Positions 37,609 to 45,406 of a stretch of 64,000 nt of DNA are shown here, in pieces. Made by a program: the position numbers and the translations under genes. Source of the DNA: Myxococcota bacterium (GTDB lineage: Bacteria > Myxococcota_A > Polyangia > JAAYKL01); contig JASJCT010000007.1 in NCBI GenBank assembly GCA_030065855.1, positions 1 through 64,000 on the forward strand. The letters are read 5' to 3'. Numbering within the stretch: the first letter of the stretch is position 1; the number at the start of each line of letters is the position of its first letter. The notes under the pieces are model-generated. The model did not search any database. It was given only the letters and a program-made list of their open reading frames with translations, and was not told where the DNA came from.

Positions 37609-38019
37609 TTACCCACTGTCTTTGACGCGCCGGGGTTTGGGTTTGAGTTTCGGCACCGGTGGCCCCATCTTAAGCGCCCAGACCTTGGGGCTCGTGGGGT
37701 TCCTTCCCCTCTCTCCATCATTCAGGTGTTTCTTGCGAATTTCGCAATCAATGCCGGGCCTTAGCGTAAGCGCACGGTCTAAATCACCATCAGCTGCCAT
37801 TGCCTGAAGATCCATGGTGGCTTGGCCGCCCAGCCTGCCACTCTCTTCAAATACGAAAAACGCACCACATTCCGTGCAGTTACCGCCAAGCGCCCCGCCG
37901 CCGGTGAACACGGTCATGATGGTCGTTGGTTTTGGTAGCCATTCGTAGCAGAATGGACAACCCACTTTGTAAGATTTCCTTTTTAACGGCCTTCGTTGGC
38001 TCTTTGGTTTCAACAGCAT
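37609..38019 (-). CDS. Small zinc-ribbon protein
   Basis: The 136-residue, Lys/Arg-rich protein has two CxxC pairs (CPFC at about 21-24, CTEC at about 48-51) spaced like a zinc ribbon, then GRLGGQATMDLQAMAADGDLDRALTL, which looks like a conserved core. No signal peptide. Function unknown; it might bind nucleic acid or protein. The reading frame has normal composition. Confidence 0.6.
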   Translation of the reverse strand: MLLKPKSQRRPLKRKSYKVGCPFCYEWLPKPTTIMTVFTGGGALGGNCTECGAFFVFEESGRLGGQATMDLQAMAADGDLDRALTLRPGIDCEIRKKHLNDGERGRNPTSPKVWALKMGPPVPKLKPKPRRVKDSG

Positions 38020-38384
38020 GGTGTTAAGCTAGCAACACTACAGTCCCATCGCAACCAGTTGCTGACAATGGGTATTCCAACCACACCTTCTTTAGCCCCC
38101 TCCTCGGCCCTCTAGTCTCCTCCCCTGCCCTCTAGTCTCCTCCCCTCCCCTGCCCTCTAGCCCCCTCCCCTGCCCTCCCCCGGTGGTCAATTGGACGCTG
38201 GGGGAGGGGGAATAACGTAGCCAGGCCATGCTATTTATGGCCGATGAGGTAAAATGCAAAAAGGGTCGAAAAGGAAGCAAAAATAGTAAAATAATTTAAT
38301 AGCGAAGGAATTGCTTCCTTTGGGCACCTATCTAAAGAATCGGGACGCTGTGTCCCCACTGCCCATTCTTTAGGAGGTAAGATA
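38020..38384. repeat. C-rich tandem repeats in a 365-bp gene-free region
   Basis: At 38093-38215 the plus strand is almost purine-free. It contains two direct copies of CCCTCTAGTCTCCTCCCCTG (38108 and 38128) and related shorter units, ending in CTGGGGGAGGGGG. The minus strand therefore has many G-runs and could form G-quadruplexes. The remainder is an AT-rich leader to the acidic lipoprotein gene. Confidence 0.6.
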
Positions 38385-39155
38385 ATGAGAATCATCACAG
38401 GAAACTGGGGTAGCATCGCATTTATCGCAATTGTATTCGCACTGTGTCTTCCCCTGCTGGGATGCACGACGGATGATTTTCCCTCTACAGATGGCTCGGC
38501 CGACGCGCTCCAAACAGTTACAGACGCCCTGAACCCTGGGCAGGTCTACGAAGTAGAGGTTAACATCCAGGATGACGGCACCCTTTACGCGATCGAGATC
38601 GAAAGCTCGGACGACGAGGAGGAGGAAGCAGCTGAGTTCACCGTTCCGGTCGATGCCGTGGCAAGTGATTGCTCTAGTTTTCAAGTATTTGGCGGGATGA
38701 CCGTTGTCTTTGAAGGTGAAGAAGACGGCGACGATGACGACGAAGAAGAGGAAGAGGAAGAGGAAGGCGAGGACGACGACGATGATGAGGAAGACGAAAA
38801 CGGCGACGATGATGACGAAGAGGATGGTGAAGACGACGACGATGACGGCGACGACGAGCTGGAGATTTGCGATTTAACACCAGGCATGTGGGTAGAAGTC
38901 GAAGGCTTCCTGGGAACAAACGGTACCTTTCATGCCCAGGAGATCGAAACCGCCGACGAAGAAGAGATAGAAATCGAAGCTGTGCTCGAAAACTTGGGCC
39001 AGTCCAGCTTCACCATGATCGGTCTTACCATCACCTTCGACGGCAACACTGTCGTGGAAGAAGAAGGGGATGACGACGACGACGAGGATGACGACGACGA
39101 CGAGGATGACGACGACGAAGATGATGACGAGGACGAGGATGACGATGAAGATTAG
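38385..39155 (+). CDS. Acidic lipoprotein with DUF5666-like domains
   Basis: AGGAGG precedes the ATG. The 256-residue product has a lipobox LLGCTT. Two similar beta domains (VYEVEVNIQDDGTLYAIEIES and MWVEVEGFLGTNGTFHAQEIE) resemble DUF5666. They are separated by about 50 residues of Asp/Glu, and a second Asp/Glu run of about 30 residues forms the C-terminus. Such acidic tracts could bind Ca2+ or other cations. It is the first gene of an apparent operon with the barrel, sigma and FecR genes. Confidence 0.68.
   Translation: MRIITGNWGSIAFIAIVFALCLPLLGCTTDDFPSTDGSADALQTVTDALNPGQVYEVEVNIQDDGTLYAIEIESSDDEEEEAAEFTVPVDAVASDCSSFQVFGGMTVVFEGEEDGDDDDEEEEEEEEGEDDDDDEEDENGDDDDEEDGEDDDDDGDDELEICDLTPGMWVEVEGFLGTNGTFHAQEIETADEEEIEIEAVLENLGQSSFTMIGLTITFDGNTVVEEEGDDDDDEDDDDDEDDDDEDDDEDEDDDED
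38716..38860 (+). repeat. GAN-triplet tract encoding Asp/Glu
   Basis: Nearly uninterrupted GAC/GAT/GAA/GAG codons in the acidic lipoprotein. A second block lies at 39067-39152 at the end of the same gene. Confidence 0.8.
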
Positions 39156-39166
39156 GAGAACGATCT

Positions 39167-40246
39167 CTGGTTAGGTTCAGCGCTATATCCAGCTTTCTGG
39201 CGATTGCCTTCCTGCTCAATACACCGGCTCTCACAGAGACAACAGAACCTTGTGCACCTGCAGCAACTGTTTCAGGAGATTCTGAATTGGCTGCATCAGT
39301 GCAACATGCACTTTTGGATCGCGGCATTGTCTCCTCTGGGAGCGAGGGGTGCCCGCCGGTAACCGCAGGGGTGGATCCTCATGAGGACGGTATATTTTTA
39401 AGGGTTGAAGACCCGCACGGCCGTACCAGCGAGCGCGTTGTTGCAGACGCCGGTACAGCAGTATCCATCATCGAATCCTGGGCCAGGAGCGACTTGAGCG
39501 ATCCGCTCATGGCATCCCTGCTACCCGTCGCAGGCCCACCTGCACCAGCACCTGCACCTACACCTGCAGTCGCGGCTGCCTCGACTGTTGGGACCTGGGC
39601 CTTCTTACTGGGAATCGACGGAGCAGCCTCCTATGGGGTTGATGGGTCTACCTGGTTCGGCGGTGGCCTTTCTGGCTGCGGACGGGTCGGCCCTCTCTGC
39701 CTAGGTGCGATGGCCCGGGCTGCGTATGACACCTCCCTCACAGGAGATTCGCGTCTCATGAACACGCGTCGCTTTGGCATAGACCTGCTCATCACCGTAG
39801 ATCTGCCCCTCAAATGGGGGAGCATTGCCCTCATACCCGGTATCGGCGTGGGTGGGGGATGGCTGCGCATCACCAGAGATATTTATGTTGCCACTGAAGA
39901 TGATGACGACGACCACGAAGATGATGACGACGACCACGAAGATGATGATGACGACCATGAAGATGATGATGACGACGAGGAGGACGACGAAGAAGATCAC
40001 GAGAAAGACGACGACCCTGAATATCAATCATTCAAAAAGACGATTGATAGATTTGGGACGCGCTTAAGCGCCCATGTGCTCTTAGGCATTGAGCTCAAGT
40101 GGGGGCTTTGGGTTGTATTTGGGGTTTCAGCAGATGTACTCGTTTTTATACATACAGCTCCGTTTGTGGTTGCGAGAACCGAGATCGCTGGCGAGCCCAG
40201 AGGTTACGTGCGCGGCCTTGTGGGGCTGCGGTTTGGTATGCCATGA
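39167..40246 (+). CDS. Barrel-like envelope protein with acidic loop; probable CTG start
   Basis: The frame contains TTG/GTG codons from 39287, but a signal peptide (VRFSAISSFLAIAFLLNTPALT) is encoded in frame upstream. AGGAG at 39154-39158 stands eight bases before a CTG at 39167, so I place the start there; 359 residues. The N-terminal 130 residues resemble the N-domain of the protein at 3432 (a Ser-Glu-Arg-Val-rich segment). A Pro/Ala linker follows, then barrel-like strands interrupted by three copies of an Asp-Asp-His-Glu unit (about 240-285). The stop overlaps the sigma start (ATGA). Role in the sigma/FecR system is inferred. Confidence 0.55.
   Translation: MVRFSAISSFLAIAFLLNTPALTETTEPCAPAATVSGDSELAASVQHALLDRGIVSSGSEGCPPVTAGVDPHEDGIFLRVEDPHGRTSERVVADAGTAVSIIESWARSDLSDPLMASLLPVAGPPAPAPAPTPAVAAASTVGTWAFLLGIDGAASYGVDGSTWFGGGLSGCGRVGPLCLGAMARAAYDTSLTGDSRLMNTRRFGIDLLITVDLPLKWGSIALIPGIGVGGGWLRITRDIYVATEDDDDDHEDDDDDHEDDDDDHEDDDDDEEDDEEDHEKDDDPEYQSFKKTIDRFGTRLSAHVLLGIELKWGLWVVFGVSADVLVFIHTAPFVVARTEIAGEPRGYVRGLVGLRFGMP
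39893..40016 (+). repeat. 21-bp coding tandem repeat, Asp-Asp-His-Glu units
   Basis: Three near-identical units of GAtGAtGACGACGACCAcGAA type encode (D)nHE and are followed by further Asp/Glu codons. They lie in what should be a loop of the barrel-like protein. Alternating Asp and His suggests metal binding. Confidence 0.7.
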
Positions 40247-40839
40247 GTGGAAAGATCGCATTTTTACACCGTTTTGAAGGTGAGCCAAGGCAGATGTCCG
40301 ACGATGCACTACTGGCAGCATGTGCCAAAGGAGATACGGTCGCACTTGGCGCGCTGTTTGACCGATTCTATCCCGATGTCTATCGCTTTATCTTTCGCAT
40401 GTCTGGCTGCGATGCTTCAGATCTGGACGACCTTGTACAAACGTCCTTTCTCGAGGTGCAGCGCAGCGCCAGCCGGTTTTTAGGAAAGTCAGCTGTGCGG
40501 TCATGGATATTTGGCATCTGTGCCAATGTGGTTCGACATCATGTCCGAAGTGAAGTGCGGCGCAAGAAACTCACCGCGGCCTATGCAACCCTGCCGCCGC
40601 CCACTGAGCGCTCGCCGCACGATGAGATGGAGCGGCAGGAGCAGATGGATCGCTTAGCAGCTGGTCTGAACCGTCTTTCCCATAAGCTGCGCGTTGCATT
40701 TGTAATGTGCGACGTGGAAGGCATTTCCGGTGTCGAAGCAGCGCGTATGCTGGGTCTTCGCCAGGGTACGCTGTGGCGCCGTCTTCACGAGGCGAGAAAG
40801 GCCTTGGCCGCCTCGATAGAAGGGAGGCATGTACCATGA
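40243..40839 (+). CDS. ECF-type sigma factor
   Basis: The 198-residue product starts at the ATG overlapping the previous stop (ATGA). Region 2: LFDRFYPDVYRFIFRMSG, LDDLVQTSFLEVQRSASRF and the W-containing SWIFGICANVVRHHVRSEVRR. Region 4: LRVAFVMCDVEGISGVEAARMLGLRQGTLWRRLHEARKAL. Its stop overlaps the FecR start by four bases, repeating the arrangement at 5867. Third ECF factor in the window. Confidence 0.87.
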   Translation: MSGKIAFLHRFEGEPRQMSDDALLAACAKGDTVALGALFDRFYPDVYRFIFRMSGCDASDLDDLVQTSFLEVQRSASRFLGKSAVRSWIFGICANVVRHHVRSEVRRKKLTAAYATLPPPTERSPHDEMERQEQMDRLAAGLNRLSHKLRVAFVMCDVEGISGVEAARMLGLRQGTLWRRLHEARKALAASIEGRHVP

Positions 40840-42128
40840 GAGGCAACACATGCCCATCATCAACAGCATTGGCCCGCGCGTTCTCAAACGGTGCGAGCGC
40901 CAATATATCCGCTCACCTGCTGCAATGTGAGACATGTGCACGGCAATGGACCTCATTTGAACAGGTGAAAGATCTCGCACGAGACCTGCCGACCGAGCCT
41001 CCGTCATGGGATAGGGTCGAGTCCGTGCGCAGTGCGCTACTGGCCGAGGCCTCAGAGATGGACGCGGTGAAAAAAACACCCCATCGAGCGGTTTGGAAGC
41101 CGTTGGCAATCGCAGCTTCTGTCGTGCTAGCAGTTGGCGCCTCCTTCTTGCTGATGACAACAGAGCACGACCAAGAACCAACACAAAATCCGACCGACAG
41201 CAATGGGATCCGCCTAGCCGAGATTCACCCGCATCACGGCACTGGTTACGTGGTGTTGAGATCCCAGCCAGACGAGATCGTCAGGCTGACCCATGGCACC
41301 ATCACCGTCGGAGTCAAAACACTTGGGAAAAGCGAACGGTTTCGCGTTATCACCGGAGACGCAGAGGTGGAAGTACGCGGTGCAGCGTTCGCCGCGACTG
41401 CTGAACATGACAGCCTGACTGCCGTATCGGTAAAGCATGGCTTTGTTGAAGTTAGACCCACCGGTCTTGCGGTTGTCATGCTCAATCCAGGCGAGCATTG
41501 GGCAAGGCCCATGTCGATCCCTGAGCTCAACGGCTCGGATTCGGAAAAAACCGAGATCGCCCGCGACATTGCAGAACCCGACGCGGAAGAGAAAAAAAGA
41601 ACGGGTAAGAAAAGAAAGAACCGAGCCGCCCAATCATTACCTAACCCGAAACGGGAACAAGAAATTGAACGGGATGTTATTGAACCGGACGTCATTGAAC
41701 CGGACGACCCCCCATCAGACAGCAGGGATATTGAGCCAGGCCCGGCTGAGATTGCGTTTGGCGAGGGGTGGCGAGCGCTCCGGCGCGGGGATCCAAAGAG
41801 CGCGATACGGGCATTTGAGCAAGCCATCAGCGCGCCCGGATCAAATGACATCGCAGAGGACGCAAGCTATTGGCTGGCGGTTGCGTACGGTCGGGCTGGG
41901 GCCCATAGCAAAGCAATGCAGGCATTGAAGACATTTTTGTCATCGTACCCAGGTTCTCCAAGATCCGGAGAAGCATCGGCAATGCTCGGCTGGAAGCTGT
42001 TTGATTTGGGCGACCTGGATAGGGCGGAGCGATTGTTTCGCGCCGCTCTTAACGACCCGGTACCCCGGGTCAGGAAGAGCGCAAAGCAAGGTCTAGACGA
42101 GATAAAACGCCTGTCAAAATCCCCCTAA
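40836..42128 (+). CDS. Zinc-finger/FecR/TPR transmembrane protein
   Basis: 430 residues. The N-terminus has a ZAS-type zinc finger (HLLQCETC at 27-34, with Cys6 as a possible fourth ligand). A membrane span lies at about 88-107. A FecR domain follows (about 130-250, GTITVGVKTLGKSERFRVITGDAEVEVRG region), then a Lys/Glu/Pro linker and TPR helices to the end. It combines anti-sigma and periplasmic sensor parts in one chain. The last codons and the TAA stop lie in a fragment of the dispersed element (42117-42148), so the C-terminus may have been altered by it. Confidence 0.82.
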   Translation: MRGNTCPSSTALARAFSNGASANISAHLLQCETCARQWTSFEQVKDLARDLPTEPPSWDRVESVRSALLAEASEMDAVKKTPHRAVWKPLAIAASVVLAVGASFLLMTTEHDQEPTQNPTDSNGIRLAEIHPHHGTGYVVLRSQPDEIVRLTHGTITVGVKTLGKSERFRVITGDAEVEVRGAAFAATAEHDSLTAVSVKHGFVEVRPTGLAVVMLNPGEHWARPMSIPELNGSDSEKTEIARDIAEPDAEEKKRTGKKRKNRAAQSLPNPKREQEIERDVIEPDVIEPDDPPSDSRDIEPGPAEIAFGEGWRALRRGDPKSAIRAFEQAISAPGSNDIAEDASYWLAVAYGRAGAHSKAMQALKTFLSSYPGSPRSGEASAMLGWKLFDLGDLDRAERLFRAALNDPVPRVRKSAKQGLDEIKRLSKSP

Positions 42129-42148
42129 CCCCCCTTTCAAGGGGGCAT
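42117..42148 (+). repeat. Fragment of the dispersed element at a stop codon (copy E)
   Basis: CAAAATCCCCCTAACCCC followed by CCTTTCAAGGGGGCATTA matches one arm of copies A-D. It supplies the last two or three codons and the TAA stop of the FecR gene. Confidence 0.6.
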
Positions 42149-42187
42149 TAGAGCCCCAATAACCAACTGGTTACGTCTAACAAAGCG

Positions 42188-42676
42188 CTATTCTGGGCTG
42201 CTGCCTTGTGCCAGGGCCCGCAGATAAATTAGCACGGCCACACCAATGGCCAGGACCGGCACAACCATAAAGAAAAATACGAGCACGGCCATAGGCACCG
42301 CAATGACTGGCTGGTGTGCGTTTGACTGATATATGGCCTGATAAACAGCCATAAAAAAGACGTTTAAGCCCAACAGCGCTATTTCACAAATGCCCTGCAG
42401 TCTATCGACGAGCACTTGCCGGCGCGCCTCAGATGAGAGCCAATACGCCCGGTTCGGCACGGCTAACCATCTGTCCTTGAGGTGCGGCATGCGGGCGCGT
42501 AAAATGATAAATGCCAAATTGGCACACCCGATAATACAAAACCAGCCGATAAAAAAATAAGCAATGGGCATGGCTGATTGCCCCACATTGGGCGGCAGGT
42601 GATCTGCCGTGGCCAAACTCAGGGCCAGATGCATTGAAAGCGGAACAAGCCACAGGATACTGCTCAAATGATGCAT
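42188..42676 (-). CDS. Integral membrane protein with about four spans
   Basis: The 162-residue protein has hydrophobic segments at about 5-22, 37-60, 95-120 and 127-155. A conserved-looking cytoplasmic loop (PNRAYWLSSEARRQVLVDRLQG) lies between the second and third. This loop recalls small DUF1648-like membrane proteins, but I cannot be sure. No catalytic motif. It sits between the FecR gene and repeat copy C. Confidence 0.55.
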   Translation of the reverse strand: MHHLSSILWLVPLSMHLALSLATADHLPPNVGQSAMPIAYFFIGWFCIIGCANLAFIILRARMPHLKDRWLAVPNRAYWLSSEARRQVLVDRLQGICEIALLGLNVFFMAVYQAIYQSNAHQPVIAVPMAVLVFFFMVVPVLAIGVAVLIYLRALAQGSSPE

Positions 42677-42708
42677 CTACTATCAATCGTATTTGGACGA
42701 GTGAGCTG

Positions 42709-42851
42709 CGCGACTCCCCCTTTGGCAAAGGGGGCCGGGGGGATTTCGTCCATTTCCCCTGGCATTGCGAGGCGACAAAATCCCCCTAACCCCCTTTCTC
42801 AAGGGGGAATTTACTAACTTCACCCACCATAATTTGTTTGACATGGCGCTA
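42709..42851 (-). repeat. Dispersed element, copy C
   Basis: On the minus strand it begins TAGCGCCATGTCAAACAAA at 42851, its first triplet being the stop of the FHA-protease gene. The two GC-run arms are at 42714-42742 and 42780-42811. The distal inverted end seen in copy B is not recognisable here. Confidence 0.75.
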
Positions 42852-44303
42852 CTGACCCTTCTGTATCCCAGGCAGTAGCTCATTAATCAGATCGATGCGC
42901 ATGGCAAAATTATACCCACTAAGTGCATTGCCGTTTTCAACATACCCACCCGTGTTGATGCCGATAACCTGGCCAGCTGCGTTGAAGATGGGACTCCCTG
43001 ACGTGCCGCTGCTAGAGTAGGCCGAATGCTGCAGCAGGGTGTTTTTGCCAAAGTCGCCCAATCGCTGATCAAATCCAGTGACGCGGCCGATATCTCCCTT
43101 TACAAAGGTCGCCTCTGGCGCATCCTCCCGGTTGAGTCGCCCTGGAAACCCGTACAGAAACATGGGCGCCCCAGTGGTCACTTCTGCCAACTGCTTGGGC
43201 GGTGCAATGGTCACCAGGTTGGTCAATTGACCGCGAATGCGAAACAAGCCGACGTCTGGAGAAATCTGTCCGGATTTGTAACCGCTGTGAACAACAGACT
43301 TGACAATGGGAAATCGATGGGCAGGCGCGCCGTTCATAATGGCCGTTGTCTGGCGGTATTTTTCCTTGGCGAGCATCACGCAATGGGCATTGGTGGCCAG
43401 GACATCCCGGGTGATCGCAAAGGCTGTACAGAATCCACGCGTGCTACGTTGCTGTACACCTGATAAGATTTCCCTGCCCGCGACCATGAAAATGGCATAG
43501 CGATTGGCCGCGGCAATAGCACTGCCGCTTACATCGCCATAGCTCACCTGGGTGGTGTGATACACTTGAACAGGGCGACTTTTGTATGCGTAATACCCCA
43601 CCCCGCCACCAATGATTAAAACGAACAAACTACTGAAAAAGACAATGCGTTTCAGGCGAGAAGATGTGGTTTTGACGCGCTTTTCAACGAGCGCTTCAAA
43701 GTAATCGGTGGATTTGCTGGTGCCCCGCGGTTGCTTCAACCCGGCCTGAGCCAGGACCCGCTCTATCATCATGCCGACTGTCTTTTCCCCGTATTTCTTG
43801 TCCTGGCTTGCCGGTTCCGTTGAACCGCCGCCTTGGGGCATCGATGCGGTTGCCCGGGAAACCGGATAGGAAAAAAACTTGTCATCTCCGTTCCCAGATG
43901 AGTCTTGTCCAGTCAAATTAGAGGCGGCTGATGGCCTCTCGACCTGCTCTGTTTTACCCTCCCAAATGGCCTGTTGCGGCACATGCGAAGGTTCGGCTTT
44001 GAACTGCACGCGAAACGTAGGGCCGTCCTTGCCGAGCTCGATCAGATCGCCAGGAGCCAGCGGAGATTCTTCAGCCCATTTACCGTTGACCAAAACACCA
44101 TTGGTCGAGCGCTTGTCCACGATCACGGGGTTCCCCTCGCTCAGCATAATCTCTGCGTGAAATCCAGACACAGTCCGGTCAGCAGGGTCATCGAAGACAC
44201 AGTCGTTTTCCGGATGCCGCCCCAGGCGAATCACGGTCGCGTCTGAAAAATCCTCTGCCTCACCTGCCCGCGAGCCACTGTCATAGAGAATCGTAAACTT
44301 CAT
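42849..44303 (-). CDS. FHA domain-transmembrane-trypsin-like serine protease
   Basis: 484 residues. FHA domain at about 1-100 (VIRLGRHPENDCVF, SGFHAEI, STNGVLVNG), which binds phosphothreonine peptides in the cytoplasm. A polar linker is followed by one span at about 220-242 (IVFFSSLFVLIIGGGVGYYAY) and a chymotrypsin-fold domain. That domain has His in LATNAHCVM, Asp in PDVGLFRIRG and Ser in SSGTSGSPIFNAAG. No PDZ domain follows. The topology links a cytoplasmic phospho-signal to periplasmic proteolysis. Its stop codon is the first triplet of repeat copy C. Confidence 0.85.
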   Translation of the reverse strand: MKFTILYDSGSRAGEAEDFSDATVIRLGRHPENDCVFDDPADRTVSGFHAEIMLSEGNPVIVDKRSTNGVLVNGKWAEESPLAPGDLIELGKDGPTFRVQFKAEPSHVPQQAIWEGKTEQVERPSAASNLTGQDSSGNGDDKFFSYPVSRATASMPQGGGSTEPASQDKKYGEKTVGMMIERVLAQAGLKQPRGTSKSTDYFEALVEKRVKTTSSRLKRIVFFSSLFVLIIGGGVGYYAYKSRPVQVYHTTQVSYGDVSGSAIAAANRYAIFMVAGREILSGVQQRSTRGFCTAFAITRDVLATNAHCVMLAKEKYRQTTAIMNGAPAHRFPIVKSVVHSGYKSGQISPDVGLFRIRGQLTNLVTIAPPKQLAEVTTGAPMFLYGFPGRLNREDAPEATFVKGDIGRVTGFDQRLGDFGKNTLLQHSAYSSSGTSGSPIFNAAGQVIGINTGGYVENGNALSGYNFAMRIDLINELLPGIQKGQ

Positions 44304-44379
44304 CGCCCACCTAGCTAGACATTAAGTATAATGAACGCAGCGGGTTATGCGCAAGAATGCCGCCTGCAATTGAAATCGG

Positions 44380-45348
44380 TCAATCCGCGCCCTCTGGAAA
44401 CGCAACCACCTCGTCAATGGTCGCAGCGCCGGTCAACAGCATGATCAGGCGGTCCAGTCCAAGGGCGATGCCCGCGCATGCATCAATCCCGAGCTCGAGT
44501 GCCCCGAGAAAGCGCGTATCAAAGGGGTATACAGTCTTTCCCGCCTCAGCGCGCGTCCGTGCCTCGGCTTCAAAGCGGCAGCGCTGTTCAGAGAAATCCA
44601 CCAGTTCGGTAAACCCATTGGCCAACTCCAGCCCCCCGGCGTAGAGCTCGAATCGCTCTGCTCGCGCGGGGTCTGCCGGATCCAGCCGGGCCAAAGCAGC
44701 CATCGCTGCTGGATAGCCGCACAGGAATACCGGGCGATCCAGCGGCAAGCCAGACTCGACCTTTGCTACCAGGTCCGTGTCAAACCGATCCGGATCGGGA
44801 TTCGCGCCTGGACGCCATCCTGCCAATCGTTCAAAGGCATCGGAAACGTCTATTCTCTCCCACGGGGGGGTTAGATCGACTTTATTTTGACCCCTCTCGA
44901 TAATCGGGAATGCCCCGACAGATGTGGCTGCAGCTGCTATCAAATGCTCGCAGTCGGTCATCAGGTCGGCCTGTGTGGCCCGGACCCGGTACCACTCCAC
45001 CATCGTAAATTCCGGTAAATGGGTAGTCCCTCGCTCCCCATTTCTAAAGCAATGGCAAATCTCAAATATTTTTTCGTACCCTGCGGCGATGAGGCGCTTC
45101 AGATGCAGTTCTGGTGACGTGATGAGAAATCGGCGCCCGGTCGGTATTGCATCAATATGCTGTTCAGGGGCTGGCGCGCGGACGCGAATCGGCGTCTCTA
45201 CCTCTAAAAATCCAGCTGTGGTCAGGGTGCTGCGCACGCTTTGTATGATGTGGGCGCGCTTGTTCAGACGATGCTTCAGCCCCTGAAGCCGACGCCGTTC
45301 CTCTAAAGCCAAATCAATATCCGATTTCGGGGTCATTTCGCCAGCCAT
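44380..45348 (-). CDS. epmA: EF-P beta-lysylation/lysyltransferase EpmA (GenX/PoxA)
   Basis: The ATG at 45348 has GAGGAAG just upstream; 322 residues, as expected for EpmA (about 325). It is a class II lysyl-tRNA synthetase catalytic domain without an anticodon-binding domain: FLEVETPIRVRAPAPEQHIDA, LITSPELHLKRLIAAGYEKIFEI region, RNGERGTTHLPEFTMVEWYR and GIALGLDRLIMLL. It attaches lysine to a conserved Lys of elongation factor P. Neither efp nor epmB is in the window. Divergent from the TPR lipoprotein gene, 58 bp. Confidence 0.93.
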   Translation of the reverse strand: MAGEMTPKSDIDLALEERRRLQGLKHRLNKRAHIIQSVRSTLTTAGFLEVETPIRVRAPAPEQHIDAIPTGRRFLITSPELHLKRLIAAGYEKIFEICHCFRNGERGTTHLPEFTMVEWYRVRATQADLMTDCEHLIAAAATSVGAFPIIERGQNKVDLTPPWERIDVSDAFERLAGWRPGANPDPDRFDTDLVAKVESGLPLDRPVFLCGYPAAMAALARLDPADPARAERFELYAGGLELANGFTELVDFSEQRCRFEAEARTRAEAGKTVYPFDTRFLGALELGIDACAGIALGLDRLIMLLTGAATIDEVVAFPEGAD

Positions 45349-45406
45349 GTCGCTTCCTCGACTACCATCTCTTGCGTATCTTCTCCGATGCACATACACT
45401 GCATCC

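Noticed and set aside
37167-37721. Minus-strand 184-codon frame
   Set aside because: Antisense to the DUF4097 gene, which has signal peptide, ribosome site and operon context.
38093-38215. Replication origin iterons in the C-rich repeats
   Set aside because: The units are simple C/T-rich tandem repeats with no AT-rich unwinding region, DnaA boxes or initiator gene nearby.
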